5,499 nt of DNA from NCBI GenBank assembly GCA_043808585.1, contig JAZDES010000058.1:1-5499 (forward strand), written 5' to 3'. The notes under the pieces are model-generated. The model saw nothing but the letters and a program-made list of their open reading frames with translations, had not been told where the DNA came from and did no database searches. Source of the DNA: CAYVMN01 sp043808585 (GTDB lineage: Bacteria > Desulfobacterota > DSM-4660 > Desulfatiglandales > Desulfatiglandaceae). The stretch's first letter is position 1, and each line of letters starts with the position of its first letter. Below, one piece after another: positions 1 to 5,499 of this stretch. Made by a program: the position numbers and the translations under genes.

Positions 1-12
1 AGGGCTCTTCAT
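1..12 (-). CDS. Start of a leftward gene, product unknown (partial)
   Basis: An ATG on the minus strand at 12-10 is followed by codons reading M-K-S-P before the window ends. A Shine-Dalgarno-like AAGAGG lies at 26-21, eight bases upstream of the ATG, which is good spacing. An earlier in-line ATG at 20-18 reads M-S-L-stop and is therefore not a start. The conserved leader at 155-89 lies on the same strand about 80 bases upstream, which also suggests that a transcript heads this way. Only four codons are visible, so the product cannot be named. Confidence 0.4.
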
Positions 13-88
13 AGGGACATCCTCTTATGGGGCTGTTCCGTAACGAGGTTCAAGACCTCACTGCCGTTCTTTGAAATGATGCCGTCTT

Positions 89-155
89 TTACGTCCTTTG
101 GAAAAAAGACCCTCGCGGTCCTCTGCCTTTCTTTCAAAACGTTAAAGTGTTACCA
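89..155 (-). promoter_or_regulatory. Two-block conserved leader, copy A (leftward)
   Basis: Read on the minus strand, block 1 (155-132) starts TGGTAACACTTTAACG and ends TTTGAAA. Block 2 (121-89) starts GGACCGCGAGGGTC, continues with six T, then CCAAAGGACGTAA. Ten bases separate them. Both blocks recur on the plus strand at 5397-5473 (21/24 and 30/33 identical by hand alignment). Block 2 can form a GC-rich hairpin (AGGACC with GGTCTT, five-base loop) running into the T tract. It can also form a second, overlapping hairpin (GTCTTTT with AAAGGAC), so the two exclude each other. The copy lies between the divergent starts at 12 and 242. Inference: an operator plus attenuator-like leader for the leftward gene. 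The regulator and ligand are unknown. Confidence 0.5.
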
Positions 156-179
156 AATTCTAAAACCGAAACGTATCTT
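150..179 (+). promoter_or_regulatory. Weak candidate promoter for the MFS gene
   Basis: TTACCA (150-155) and TATCTT (174-179) each match the sigma70 hexamers at four of six positions and are 18 bases apart. They lie about 60 bases upstream of the transporter start. The -35 hexamer is the complement of the start of block 1 of the leftward leader, so a protein bound there could affect both directions. The match is weak and the region is AT-rich, so chance resemblance is quite possible. Confidence 0.2.
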
Positions 180-241
180 TTCAATATACAAAACACCTCA
201 GCACCTGTTGTCTTGGTGATCAGGTGATTGAGATTTCTCGG

Positions 242-1489
242 ATGCTGAGTAATGCCATGTACCGTCGCTGGGCCATTTTCCTTGTCACTTCATCCAATTT
301 TTTTATCTCACAGTTTTATCGGGCATCAAATGCCGTTATTGCCCCACAACTCATAAAAGACCTCCATGTCGACACCGAGGGCCTGGGCCTGATCTCAGCA
401 ACCTTCTTCTATGCCTTTGCCATCACGCAGATACCCATTAGTATCTTTCTCGACAGGGTGGGCCCCAGACGCATGATGACGGGCCTGTCCCTTGTTGGAA
501 TCACAGGTGCCTTTATCTTTTCGTGGGCCGACTCGCTTACTACGGGAGTGATAGGACGCATACTGCTGGGAGTTGGTATGGCCTGCAATCTCATGGGTAC
601 CCTGAAACTACTAACAGTCTGGTTTAACCCTTTGAGCTTTGCAACTCTATCAGGAGTAGTCTTTTCCATCGGTACCCTGGGAAACATGGCAGCCGCGACC
701 CCTTTTGTCCTCCTGGCTCAAGGGATGGGCTGGCGCATGGCCTTCTGCCTTATAGCCGGCATAAATCTCCTTTCGACCTTCGCACTATATATCATCGTGC
801 GCGATGGCCCTGGAGAAAGATCTCGGGCCCCCTCCGCGCTTGAGGCCGGCCCAGGATTGACCCACGCCTTACAGGACCTTGGACTCCTCCTGCGGAATAG
901 GAGCTATTGGATCATATCATCCGGCACCCTTGTTAGTTATGGCGTGTTTGCCTCTTTTCAGGTCCTCTGGGCGGGACCCTATCTTATCGAGGTACAGGGG
1001 CTTTCTGCCGTTGAGGCGGGAAATCTCATTCTCCTCATGAATATTGGTATGCTCCTCGGGGGGCCGGCCTGGGGGGGCATCTCGGACAGCCTCTTCAAGA
1101 CTCGCAAAATGATTGTCTCTTTCGGACTCGTTGTCCTTTTCCTCATCGTGCTGATCCTGGCCATTATTCCCCCTGGAACCGGCATGATAGTCCTGGCATC
1201 TATCTTTTTCGGTTTTGGTCTCGTTAGGGCCACGAGCCTGCTTATGTACCCCCACATCAAGGAACTCATGCCCTTGAAAATGGCCGGTACAGCTATGACA
1301 GGAGTCAATTTCTTCACAATGATAGGTCCTGCCGTCTTTCTTCAAGGAATGGGAAGCCTTATGCAGTCACTCTATCCCGATGCCTCCCGAGGACCCGAGG
1401 CCTTCAATGCCTCCCTTCTTCTTTGCGCAGCCTGCCTCTTTGGCGCATCCATCCTCTACATGTTTACGAGGGAAAATAAAGGGCATTGA
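242..1489 (+). CDS. Major facilitator superfamily transporter
   Basis: A 415-residue inner-membrane secondary transporter, a normal length for a 12-helix MFS protein. Hydrophobic segments fill the N half to about residue 185 and the C half from about 222, split by a polar cytoplasmic loop at about 186-222. Family signatures: motif A after helix 2 (DRVGPRR, 71-77), a motif-B-like GRILLGVGMA (105-114) in helix 4, GWRMAF (163-168) at the start of helix 6, and a degenerate second motif A (GGISDSLFKTRK, 278-289) between helices 8 and 9. These establish the fold but not the substrate; the closest feel is the anion or organic-acid type permeases. The start is uncertain: GTG 224, ATG 242 and ATG 257 are in frame and none has a clear Shine-Dalgarno, so I chose the first ATG. 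The 3' end overlaps the convergent CoA-ligase gene by 26 bases. Confidence 0.9.
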   Translation: MLSNAMYRRWAIFLVTSSNFFISQFYRASNAVIAPQLIKDLHVDTEGLGLISATFFYAFAITQIPISIFLDRVGPRRMMTGLSLVGITGAFIFSWADSLTTGVIGRILLGVGMACNLMGTLKLLTVWFNPLSFATLSGVVFSIGTLGNMAAATPFVLLAQGMGWRMAFCLIAGINLLSTFALYIIVRDGPGERSRAPSALEAGPGLTHALQDLGLLLRNRSYWIISSGTLVSYGVFASFQVLWAGPYLIEVQGLSAVEAGNLILLMNIGMLLGGPAWGGISDSLFKTRKMIVSFGLVVLFLIVLILAIIPPGTGMIVLASIFFGFGLVRATSLLMYPHIKELMPLKMAGTAMTGVNFFTMIGPAVFLQGMGSLMQSLYPDASRGPEAFNASLLLCAACLFGASILYMFTRENKGH

Positions 1490-2858
1490 GAAATTGACCG
1501 CGTCGATATAGTGCAGCCAGGGTCCGCGCTACACGCGCCAGTGTAGGAAATGCGAGCACCCTTCCACCTTCCTCCAGTGCCCTTGACACCTCCTCTTGAT
1601 TTTGCCCATAGAGCCAGGCCACCACGGGCTTTTGGGAAAAGCAAGCCGCAGTCTCCTTTATGATGCCCGTTGCATCAAGGTATTCCTGCTCTGGCAGTAA
1701 CGGCGCAATTGCAATGCAGACCACGGCGTCTACATGGGGATCCCGGAGTATGTTTTCTAAGGCAGTTCTATACACCTTGTTCATCCCGTGCTTCATCAGG
1801 GCGGGCCATATATCCATGGGGTTCCCTATTGACATCCACGAAGGAGAGAGTTCCTTGATCCTCCGGATGGTATTTGGGGAAAAATCTACCAGGTCCAGGC
1901 CATGGTCCTGAAAGGTGTCAACCATCATAATCCCGCCGGCCCCCGTAAAGGTAATAACCCCAACACGGTTGCCGTTCATGGGGCGTAGATGCAGAAACGC
2001 CTTAGTGAAATCCAAGACCTCCTCCTGGTTGCGCACAGGTATGATCCCTGCCTGCCGGAATGCAGCATCGAAGACCTCGTGGTTGCCCACCATGGAGCCG
2101 CTATGGGATGAAGCCGCGCGGGCGCCTTCAGGGCTCCTGGCGGTTTTCATGCCGAGAATCGGCTTGGCCCCGGCGACCGTCCTGGCCACCTCAAAAAACC
2201 TCTTACCCTGCCTCATCCCTTCGATTTGAATGAAAATCACCCTTATTTGCTCATCTGCGCCAAAGTATTCCAGGGCATCTGCAAAGTCCAGATCACAACC
2301 GTTTCCCACATCGATACCCTTACCCATCATCCCGGTGAATATGGGAGAGCCCACAAAAAAGATCCCTGACTGGGCGATAACTCCCACAGGGACCTTTTCC
2401 CTCCGGATGGGCATAAAAGAGGAGGTAAAACCGGAAAAGGCATTGGCGACGCCCAAGGTATTTGGCCCGAGTATTCTGATATCGTTATTACGGGCTATCT
2501 CAGACACTTTCTCCTGGAGGGCCTTACCCTCAGCATCGGCGTCAGCAAACCCCTGGGGGACCACAATGGCCCCCTTTATCCCCAAATCGGCGCACTGCTC
2601 AGCTATGCGGGGGACCTCCTCCCTGGGGGTGGCAATGATGGCCAGGTCTATTGGTTTGCCTATATCTCTTACATCCTTGTAGACCTTTACCCCACCAATC
2701 TCGTCGGCCGAAGGGTTTACAGGATATATCTCCCCTCGAAAGCCAAACTCCCTGATATTTTCAATGAGGTTAAAGGACCCCTTACCGGTCTTTCGACTGA
2801 CACCTATTACAACCACTGAGCGAGGGGACATAAACACATCCAGATCGTGTATTCCCAT
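1464..2858 (-). CDS. NDP-forming acyl-CoA synthetase, alpha-type subunit (CoA-binding protein)
   Basis: A 464-residue cytoplasmic protein of the ADP-forming acetyl/acyl-CoA synthetase superfamily, whose members interconvert acyl-CoA + NDP + phosphate and acid + CoA + NTP. Domain order: Rossmann-type CoA-binding domain (about 8-140, with SPRSVVVIGVSRK at 11-23 and GPNTLGV at 131-137), a succinyl-CoA-ligase-like domain (about 155-285), and a ligase-CoA domain (about 295-450, with GNPMDIW at 345-351). The phospho-histidine site is present as SHSGSMVG, with His252 the likely phosphorylated residue. The ATP-grasp (beta) domain that brings one-chain family members to about 700 residues is absent, and no beta gene is in the window. 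Activity would therefore need a partner encoded elsewhere; the acyl substrate is unknown. ATG 2858 sits just before the conserved domain and behind a purine-rich AGGAGG tract. An in-frame ATG at 2939 with a well-spaced GGGAGG would add 27 residues. The frame stays open to a GTG at 3062. Confidence 0.88.
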   Translation of the reverse strand: MGIHDLDVFMSPRSVVVIGVSRKTGKGSFNLIENIREFGFRGEIYPVNPSADEIGGVKVYKDVRDIGKPIDLAIIATPREEVPRIAEQCADLGIKGAIVVPQGFADADAEGKALQEKVSEIARNNDIRILGPNTLGVANAFSGFTSSFMPIRREKVPVGVIAQSGIFFVGSPIFTGMMGKGIDVGNGCDLDFADALEYFGADEQIRVIFIQIEGMRQGKRFFEVARTVAGAKPILGMKTARSPEGARAASSHSGSMVGNHEVFDAAFRQAGIIPVRNQEEVLDFTKAFLHLRPMNGNRVGVITFTGAGGIMMVDTFQDHGLDLVDFSPNTIRRIKELSPSWMSIGNPMDIWPALMKHGMNKVYRTALENILRDPHVDAVVCIAIAPLLPEQEYLDATGIIKETAACFSQKPVVAWLYGQNQEEVSRALEEGGRVLAFPTLARVARTLAALYRRGQFLNALYFPS

Positions 2859-2860
2859 TT

Positions 2861-2878
2861 TCCTCCTTCTCCTTCCTC
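2861..2878 (-). promoter_or_regulatory. Purine-rich ribosome binding tract for the CoA-ligase gene
   Basis: The minus strand reads AGGAAGGAGAAGGAGGA just before ATG 2858. It offers AAGGAG (2874-2869) at ten bases and AGGAGG (2867-2862) at three bases from the start. It supports the 464-residue form. The rival start at 2939 has GGGAGG at 2950-2945 with a five-base gap, so both translation starts are plausible. Confidence 0.5.
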
Positions 2879-3113
2879 TGTGCTCATTTCCCAATACCCT
2901 GCTCAAATCGTAGGACGACATCCCTGATAATTCACCCATATTCCCCTCCCGGAAAAAATGACCTCCCGTCTTTTCTCCGATGGGAATTGGGAAAACGGAC
3001 ACCATTTTCCGCCAAAAGCCTTCTTCGGGCAAGATTTTTGATCCGGCAAGGCTGCCTCGCACTCCTCCTGGCCCTGATCTTCATCTGCAACGAAGATTTT
3101 GAATTGAGTGAAA

Positions 3114-3142
3114 TTGCAATCCGGTCATGACTCTGATAAGAT
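3114..3142 (+). promoter_or_regulatory. Extended -10 sigma70-like promoter of the peptidase-xerD unit
   Basis: TTGCAA (3114-3119) and TAAGAT (3137-3142) are separated by exactly 17 bases, and the -10 hexamer is preceded by TGA, an extended -10 (TGn). Each hexamer matches consensus at four of six positions. Transcription would start near 3149, giving an untranslated leader of about 44 bases before ATG 3193. It would lie downstream of the alternative ATG at 3127, so the promoter and the start choice support each other. Confidence 0.5.
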
Positions 3143-3192
3143 GGCAGAAATGCAAGCCCTTGGGCCAACTAATTAACGGATACCATCGAAAT

Positions 3193-4317
3193 ATGCAACA
3201 ATCCATCTTCCAGAAACGTTTGGGGCTTTTTAGAAAACGCCTAAAAGGGACGTTGTTGCGGGATTCGAGCGGGGCATGGATCATTCAACCGGAAAACAGA
3301 CGATACCTATCCGGATTCAAAGCAGAAGACGCTCAACTTACCGAGTCTTCGGGTTCCCTCCTCATAGACAGGAATCACAACTTTTTGATCACTGACTCAA
3401 GATACACCCTTGAGGCCCAGATAGATGCTGTGGGTTTTGAGGTCCAGACATTGAAGGAGGACCTGATCGAGGACTTTCCTCACCTGGTGCATAGGCTCGG
3501 AATGAAAGGGCTGGCTTTTGAACAGAACTATCTTACGTGGGGTCTTCATTGCAGATTAAGAGAGGCCTTTGAATCACTTTCGCCTCCAGTTTATCTCACA
3601 CCACTAGACGAAGTGGCGGAAGAAATGAGAGAGGTGAAAGATGATGTGGAACTCAGGGCCATTGAGGCCTCTGCAGCTTTAGTTTCTTCGATTCTGGATG
3701 AGATTATAGACCGCCTTAAACCAGGAACGACGGAGAGGGAAGCGGCATGGCAGATTGAAGGCCTGGCTAGGGAGGCGGGGGCGGATGGACTGGCATTCCC
3801 ATCCATAGTGGCATCCGGTCCCAACAGTGCGTTACCCCACGCAAGGCCCACGGATCGAAAGATGAGGGTCAGGGAACCCATAACATTAGATGTGGGTGTC
3901 AAATTGAACGGCTACTGTTCCGACATAACCAGAACGGTCTTCTTGGGAGGGGCAGGGCCCGAGCTGAGAAAGATATACAGGACCGTACGCCAGGCCCAAC
4001 TTGCCGCCGTAAAAGAGGTTCTGGCAGGAGTGGAAAGCAATAACCCTGACACGGTGGCCAGACAGATTATCAGGGATGAGGGCTTCGGAGAATTTTTCGG
4101 CCACGGCCTCGGACACGGTGTTGGACTTGCAACCCATGAGAGGCCGAGGCTGGGTCCCCGAAAACCGGTAAGGCTCAAAAAAGGCATGGTAGTAACGGTA
4201 GAACCCGGAATCTACGTCCCCGGCAAGGGAGGTGTCAGGCTTGAGGAAATGGTCGTAATCGAGGAGGGCGGCGCAAGGGTCCTCACCAAGGCACACCATT
4301 TCTATGACTTCGACTGA
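3193..4317 (+). CDS. Xaa-Pro peptidase, M24B family (aminopeptidase P / prolidase type)
   Basis: A 374-residue cytoplasmic metallopeptidase that cleaves the bond before proline in peptides. An N-terminal creatinase-like domain spans about residues 5-140 and a pita-bread M24 catalytic domain about 150-374. All five expected dinuclear metal ligands are visible: Asp233 (LDVG), Asp244 (CSDITRT), His308 (GHGLGHGVG), Glu337 (VTVEPGIY) and Glu351 (VRLEEM). The proton-handling histidines His216 (ALPH) and His315 (ATHE) are also present. It is probably active, most like the short bacterial aminopeptidase P/PepQ group; the sequence does not settle dipeptide versus longer substrates. An in-frame ATG at 3127 would add 22 residues, but it falls inside the predicted promoter and has no ribosome site. 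ATG 3193 gives the usual family length, though its own Shine-Dalgarno is weak. xerD follows after 26 bases on the same strand. Confidence 0.92.
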   Translation: MQQSIFQKRLGLFRKRLKGTLLRDSSGAWIIQPENRRYLSGFKAEDAQLTESSGSLLIDRNHNFLITDSRYTLEAQIDAVGFEVQTLKEDLIEDFPHLVHRLGMKGLAFEQNYLTWGLHCRLREAFESLSPPVYLTPLDEVAEEMREVKDDVELRAIEASAALVSSILDEIIDRLKPGTTEREAAWQIEGLAREAGADGLAFPSIVASGPNSALPHARPTDRKMRVREPITLDVGVKLNGYCSDITRTVFLGGAGPELRKIYRTVRQAQLAAVKEVLAGVESNNPDTVARQIIRDEGFGEFFGHGLGHGVGLATHERPRLGPRKPVRLKKGMVVTVEPGIYVPGKGGVRLEEMVVIEEGGARVLTKAHHFYDFD

Positions 4318-4343
4318 AGGCCAGCCGGGTCTCGGTGCTCAAC

Positions 4344-5225
4344 ATGTACCATCTTGCAGATCAATTCATAAACTATCTCAGGGTTGAACGGGGGCTTGCA
4401 GACAACACCATACAGGCCTATAGCCGGGACCTTGTAAAATTCCTTCAGTTTCTGGAATCCAGGGGGCTCTCCCCCCTCGGAACAGGACAGAAAGAGATCG
4501 CTGAATTTACCGGCGCCTTAGGTAGGGAACTTTCAGCCAGGAGCGTGGCAAGGAATATCTCGGCCATAAGGATGTTCTTCCGCTTTCTGGCTTCCGAGGG
4601 CAAGATCAAGGACAACCCGGCAAGGCTTCTTGAAACACCAAAGCTTTCCTTCAGGCTCCCTGAAGTCCTAAGTACGCAAGAAGTTGACCAGCTCTTATCC
4701 CGGCCTGACGCTACCAATCCCAGAGGTCAGAGAGACAGGGCCATGTTTGAAGTCTTGTATGCCACCGGCCTAAGGGTTTCGGAGCTAGTAAGGCTCAAAT
4801 TTTCCAATATCAATCTGGAGGCCGGCTATGTAAGGACCCTCGGAAAAGGCTCGAAAGAGAGAATCGTTCCCCTGGGAGAAAAGGCCATTGAGGCCCTGAA
4901 AGAATATATTTCAGGCGGTCGTACCCATCTAAGAAAGGGGTTGGACTCCCCATATGTCTTTTTGACCTCAAGGGGCGGTCCCATGTCCCGACAGGGGTTT
5001 TGGAAAACAATCAAGAGGCAAGGGATAGCGGCCGGGATCAAAAAACGTATAACTCCCCACGGTATAAGGCATTCTTTTGCCAGCCATCTTCTGGAGGCAG
5101 GGGCGGATTTGAGGTCCGTGCAGGTTATGCTGGGCCATGAAGATATATCCACCACCCAGATCTACACCCATGTGACAAGGGAGCGCCTGAAAGAGCTACA
5201 CGAAAGGTGTCATCCAAGGCCCTGA
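4344..5225 (+). CDS. xerD: Tyrosine recombinase XerD
   Basis: A 293-residue site-specific recombinase (E. coli XerD is 298). With XerC, XerD resolves chromosome dimers at dif near the replication terminus. The N-terminal SAM-like core-binding domain spans about residues 1-88 (FINYLRVERGLADNTIQAYSRD region). The catalytic domain runs from about 105 to the end. All active-site residues are present with E. coli-like spacing: Arg144 (ATGLRVSEL), Lys168 (LGKGSKER), His239 and Arg242 (HGIRHSF), His265 (LGHED) and the nucleophile Tyr274 (TQIYTHV). The ADLRSVQVMLGH stretch and the HERCHPRP end resemble XerD more than XerC. A GTG at 4335 would add three residues; neither start has a clear Shine-Dalgarno, so ATG is preferred. 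It is probably cotranscribed with the peptidase. A phage or element integrase of the same family cannot be excluded, but nothing phage-like lies nearby. Confidence 0.93.
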   Translation: MYHLADQFINYLRVERGLADNTIQAYSRDLVKFLQFLESRGLSPLGTGQKEIAEFTGALGRELSARSVARNISAIRMFFRFLASEGKIKDNPARLLETPKLSFRLPEVLSTQEVDQLLSRPDATNPRGQRDRAMFEVLYATGLRVSELVRLKFSNINLEAGYVRTLGKGSKERIVPLGEKAIEALKEYISGGRTHLRKGLDSPYVFLTSRGGPMSRQGFWKTIKRQGIAAGIKKRITPHGIRHSFASHLLEAGADLRSVQVMLGHEDISTTQIYTHVTRERLKELHERCHPRP

Positions 5226-5250
5226 CCCGGATAGACTGGATAATTGAAGA

Positions 5251-5386
5251 TTGACGGCTTCGTAAAAACTCAGAAATCATTCCTTTTCGTCATTCCCGCG
5301 AACGCGGGAATCCAGGAATCCCACCTTTGGCGGGACTGGACTCCCGCGGGAGTGACGGCCTTAGAGACTTTTTACGAGACCATCAA
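5251..5386. repeat. MITE-like palindromic intergenic element with 18-bp terminal inverted repeats
   Basis: The left end TTGACGGCTTCGTAAAAA (5251-5268) matches the reverse complement of the right end (5369-5386, TTGATGGTCTCGTAAAAA) at 15 of 18 positions. Between them lies a nested GC-rich palindrome at 5288-5359. The 136-base unit has no coding capacity and could fold end to end, which fits a non-autonomous miniature element or a REP-like repeat. It lies 25 bases after the xerD stop, so its hairpins could also end transcription of the peptidase-xerD unit. Repeats of this style are common between genes in Desulfobacterota; that is a recollection of the type, not a database match. No transposase is in the window. 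Confidence 0.65.
5288..5359. repeat. Nested palindromes in the element, one of dRS3-like form
   Basis: ATTCCCGCG-AA-CGCGGGAAT (5292-5311) is a perfect 9+2+9 palindrome that fits the ATTCCC-N8-GGGAAT form of neisserial dRS3 repeats. ACTCCCGCGGGAGT (5340-5353) is a perfect 14-base palindrome. The two are themselves arranged as an inverted pair: GCGGGAATCCAG (5304-5315) opposes CTGGACTCCCGC (5336-5347), and CGTCATTCCCGCG (5288-5300) opposes the reverse of CGCGGGAGTGACGG. The centre, TCCCACC-TTT-GGCGGGA, forms a further stem with one mismatch. Confidence 0.7.
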
Positions 5387-5396
5387 CATTGAAAAG

Positions 5397-5473
5397 TGGT
5401 AATACTTTAGCGCTTTGAAAACACTGAGGAGTAAGATGACGGACCGTGAGGGCCTTTTTTCCAAAGGAAGTAA
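5397..5473 (+). promoter_or_regulatory. Two-block conserved leader, copy B (rightward)
   Basis: Block 1 (5397-5420) begins TGGTAATACTTTAGCG and ends TTTGAAA. Block 2 (5441-5473) begins GGACCGTGAGGGCC, continues with six T, then CCAAAGGAAGTAA. It repeats the minus-strand leader at 155-89 but faces the other way, and the spacer here is 20 bases instead of 10. Block 2 can again form a short GC hairpin (GGACC with GGGCC, one mismatch) ahead of the T tract, or an overlapping CCTTT/AAAGG stem. By analogy with copy A, a rightward gene should start some tens of bases past 5499. Nothing recognisable lies in the last 26 bases (5474-5499). Confidence 0.5.
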
Positions 5474-5499
5474 CCCAAATTCTTCCCAGCCTGTGGCAC

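Larger units (their letters stand above)
2859..3192. other. Divergent intergenic region
   Basis: 334 bases between the starts of the leftward CoA-ligase gene and the rightward peptidase gene. It holds a good rightward promoter at 3114-3142 and the purine-rich leftward ribosome site. I found no convincing sigma70 promoter for the leftward gene. A small GGCA/TGCC stem-loop is possible near 3050, but it lacks a T tract. Neither block of the conserved leader found at the window edges occurs here. The leftward frame is open up to 3062, so part of this stretch could be coding if the 2939 start is used. Confidence 0.6.

Noticed and set aside
917..1345. Minus-strand open frames of 112-142 codons inside the transporter gene.
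   Set aside because: They are antisense to a well-recognised MFS gene, have charged low-complexity translations without family motifs, and lack ribosome sites.
2230..2682. Plus-strand 150-codon open frame inside the CoA-ligase gene, with smaller neighbours at 1660-2229.
   Set aside because: It is the antisense shadow of a conserved domain region; its translation is rich in Ser/Pro/Lys with no recognisable motif.
3127..3192. ATG 3127 as the start of the peptidase.
   Set aside because: It has no Shine-Dalgarno, lies between the -35 and -10 elements of the likely promoter, and adds residues not needed for the family fold.
3886..4299. Minus-strand frames opposite the peptidase catalytic domain (also 3591-3902).
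   Set aside because: They are shadows of the M24 domain, whose metal ligands are all intact on the plus strand.
4810..5171. Minus-strand frames opposite the XerD catalytic domain.
   Set aside because: The plus-strand frame has the complete Arg-Lys-His-Arg-His-Tyr active site; the antisense frames show no domain.
5226..5386. dif-like or attachment site next to xerD.
   Set aside because: No 28-base dif-like arrangement of two half sites around a six-base centre was seen; the palindromes are GC-rich and belong to the MITE-like element.
5397..5499. Sigma54-like promoter motifs: TGGTAA-N5-TAGC in block 1 of copy B, and a terminal TGGCAC at 5494-5499.
   Set aside because: Copy A lacks the GC expected at -12 although block 1 is otherwise conserved, and the -12 part of the terminal TGGCAC would lie outside the window.

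Overview
The window looks like chromosomal DNA of a Gram-negative anaerobe of the Desulfobacterota (old Deltaproteobacteria). That placement is an inference from protein flavour (a stand-alone ADP-forming acyl-CoA synthetase alpha-type protein, a XerD-like recombinase), from the mid-range GC, and from an intergenic palindromic repeat of a style common in that group. No rRNA, tRNA, CRISPR array or complete insertion sequence is visible.

Layout, left to right. Positions 1-12 hold the first codons of a probable leftward gene that runs off the window. Positions 13-241 are a divergent intergenic region whose leftward strand carries a two-block conserved leader (89-155). A 12-helix MFS transporter (242-1489, +) follows. 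It overlaps tail to tail by 26 bases with a leftward gene for an NDP-forming acyl-CoA synthetase alpha-type protein (1464-2858, -). A 334-base divergent region (2859-3192) holds a good sigma70-like promoter for the next rightward unit: an M24-family Xaa-Pro peptidase (3193-4317) and a XerD-type tyrosine recombinase (4344-5225). After xerD comes a 136-base MITE-like palindromic element (5251-5386). The last 110 bases carry a second copy of the two-block leader, now on the + strand (5397-5473).

The four complete genes do not make one pathway. The transporter and the CoA ligase could serve uptake and CoA-linked handling of an organic acid, but their convergent arrangement gives no direct support. 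The peptidase and XerD look like a small housekeeping operon (peptide turnover; chromosome dimer resolution).

The most unusual signal is the pair of leaders that point outwards from the two edges of the window. Block 1 is 21/24 identical and block 2 is 30/33 identical. The spacers between the blocks are 10 and 20 bases, one helical turn apart, and block 2 can form overlapping hairpins next to a run of six T. This suggests a shared regulatory leader in front of two genes that both lie outside the window. I see no evidence for a wholly new multi-gene system.
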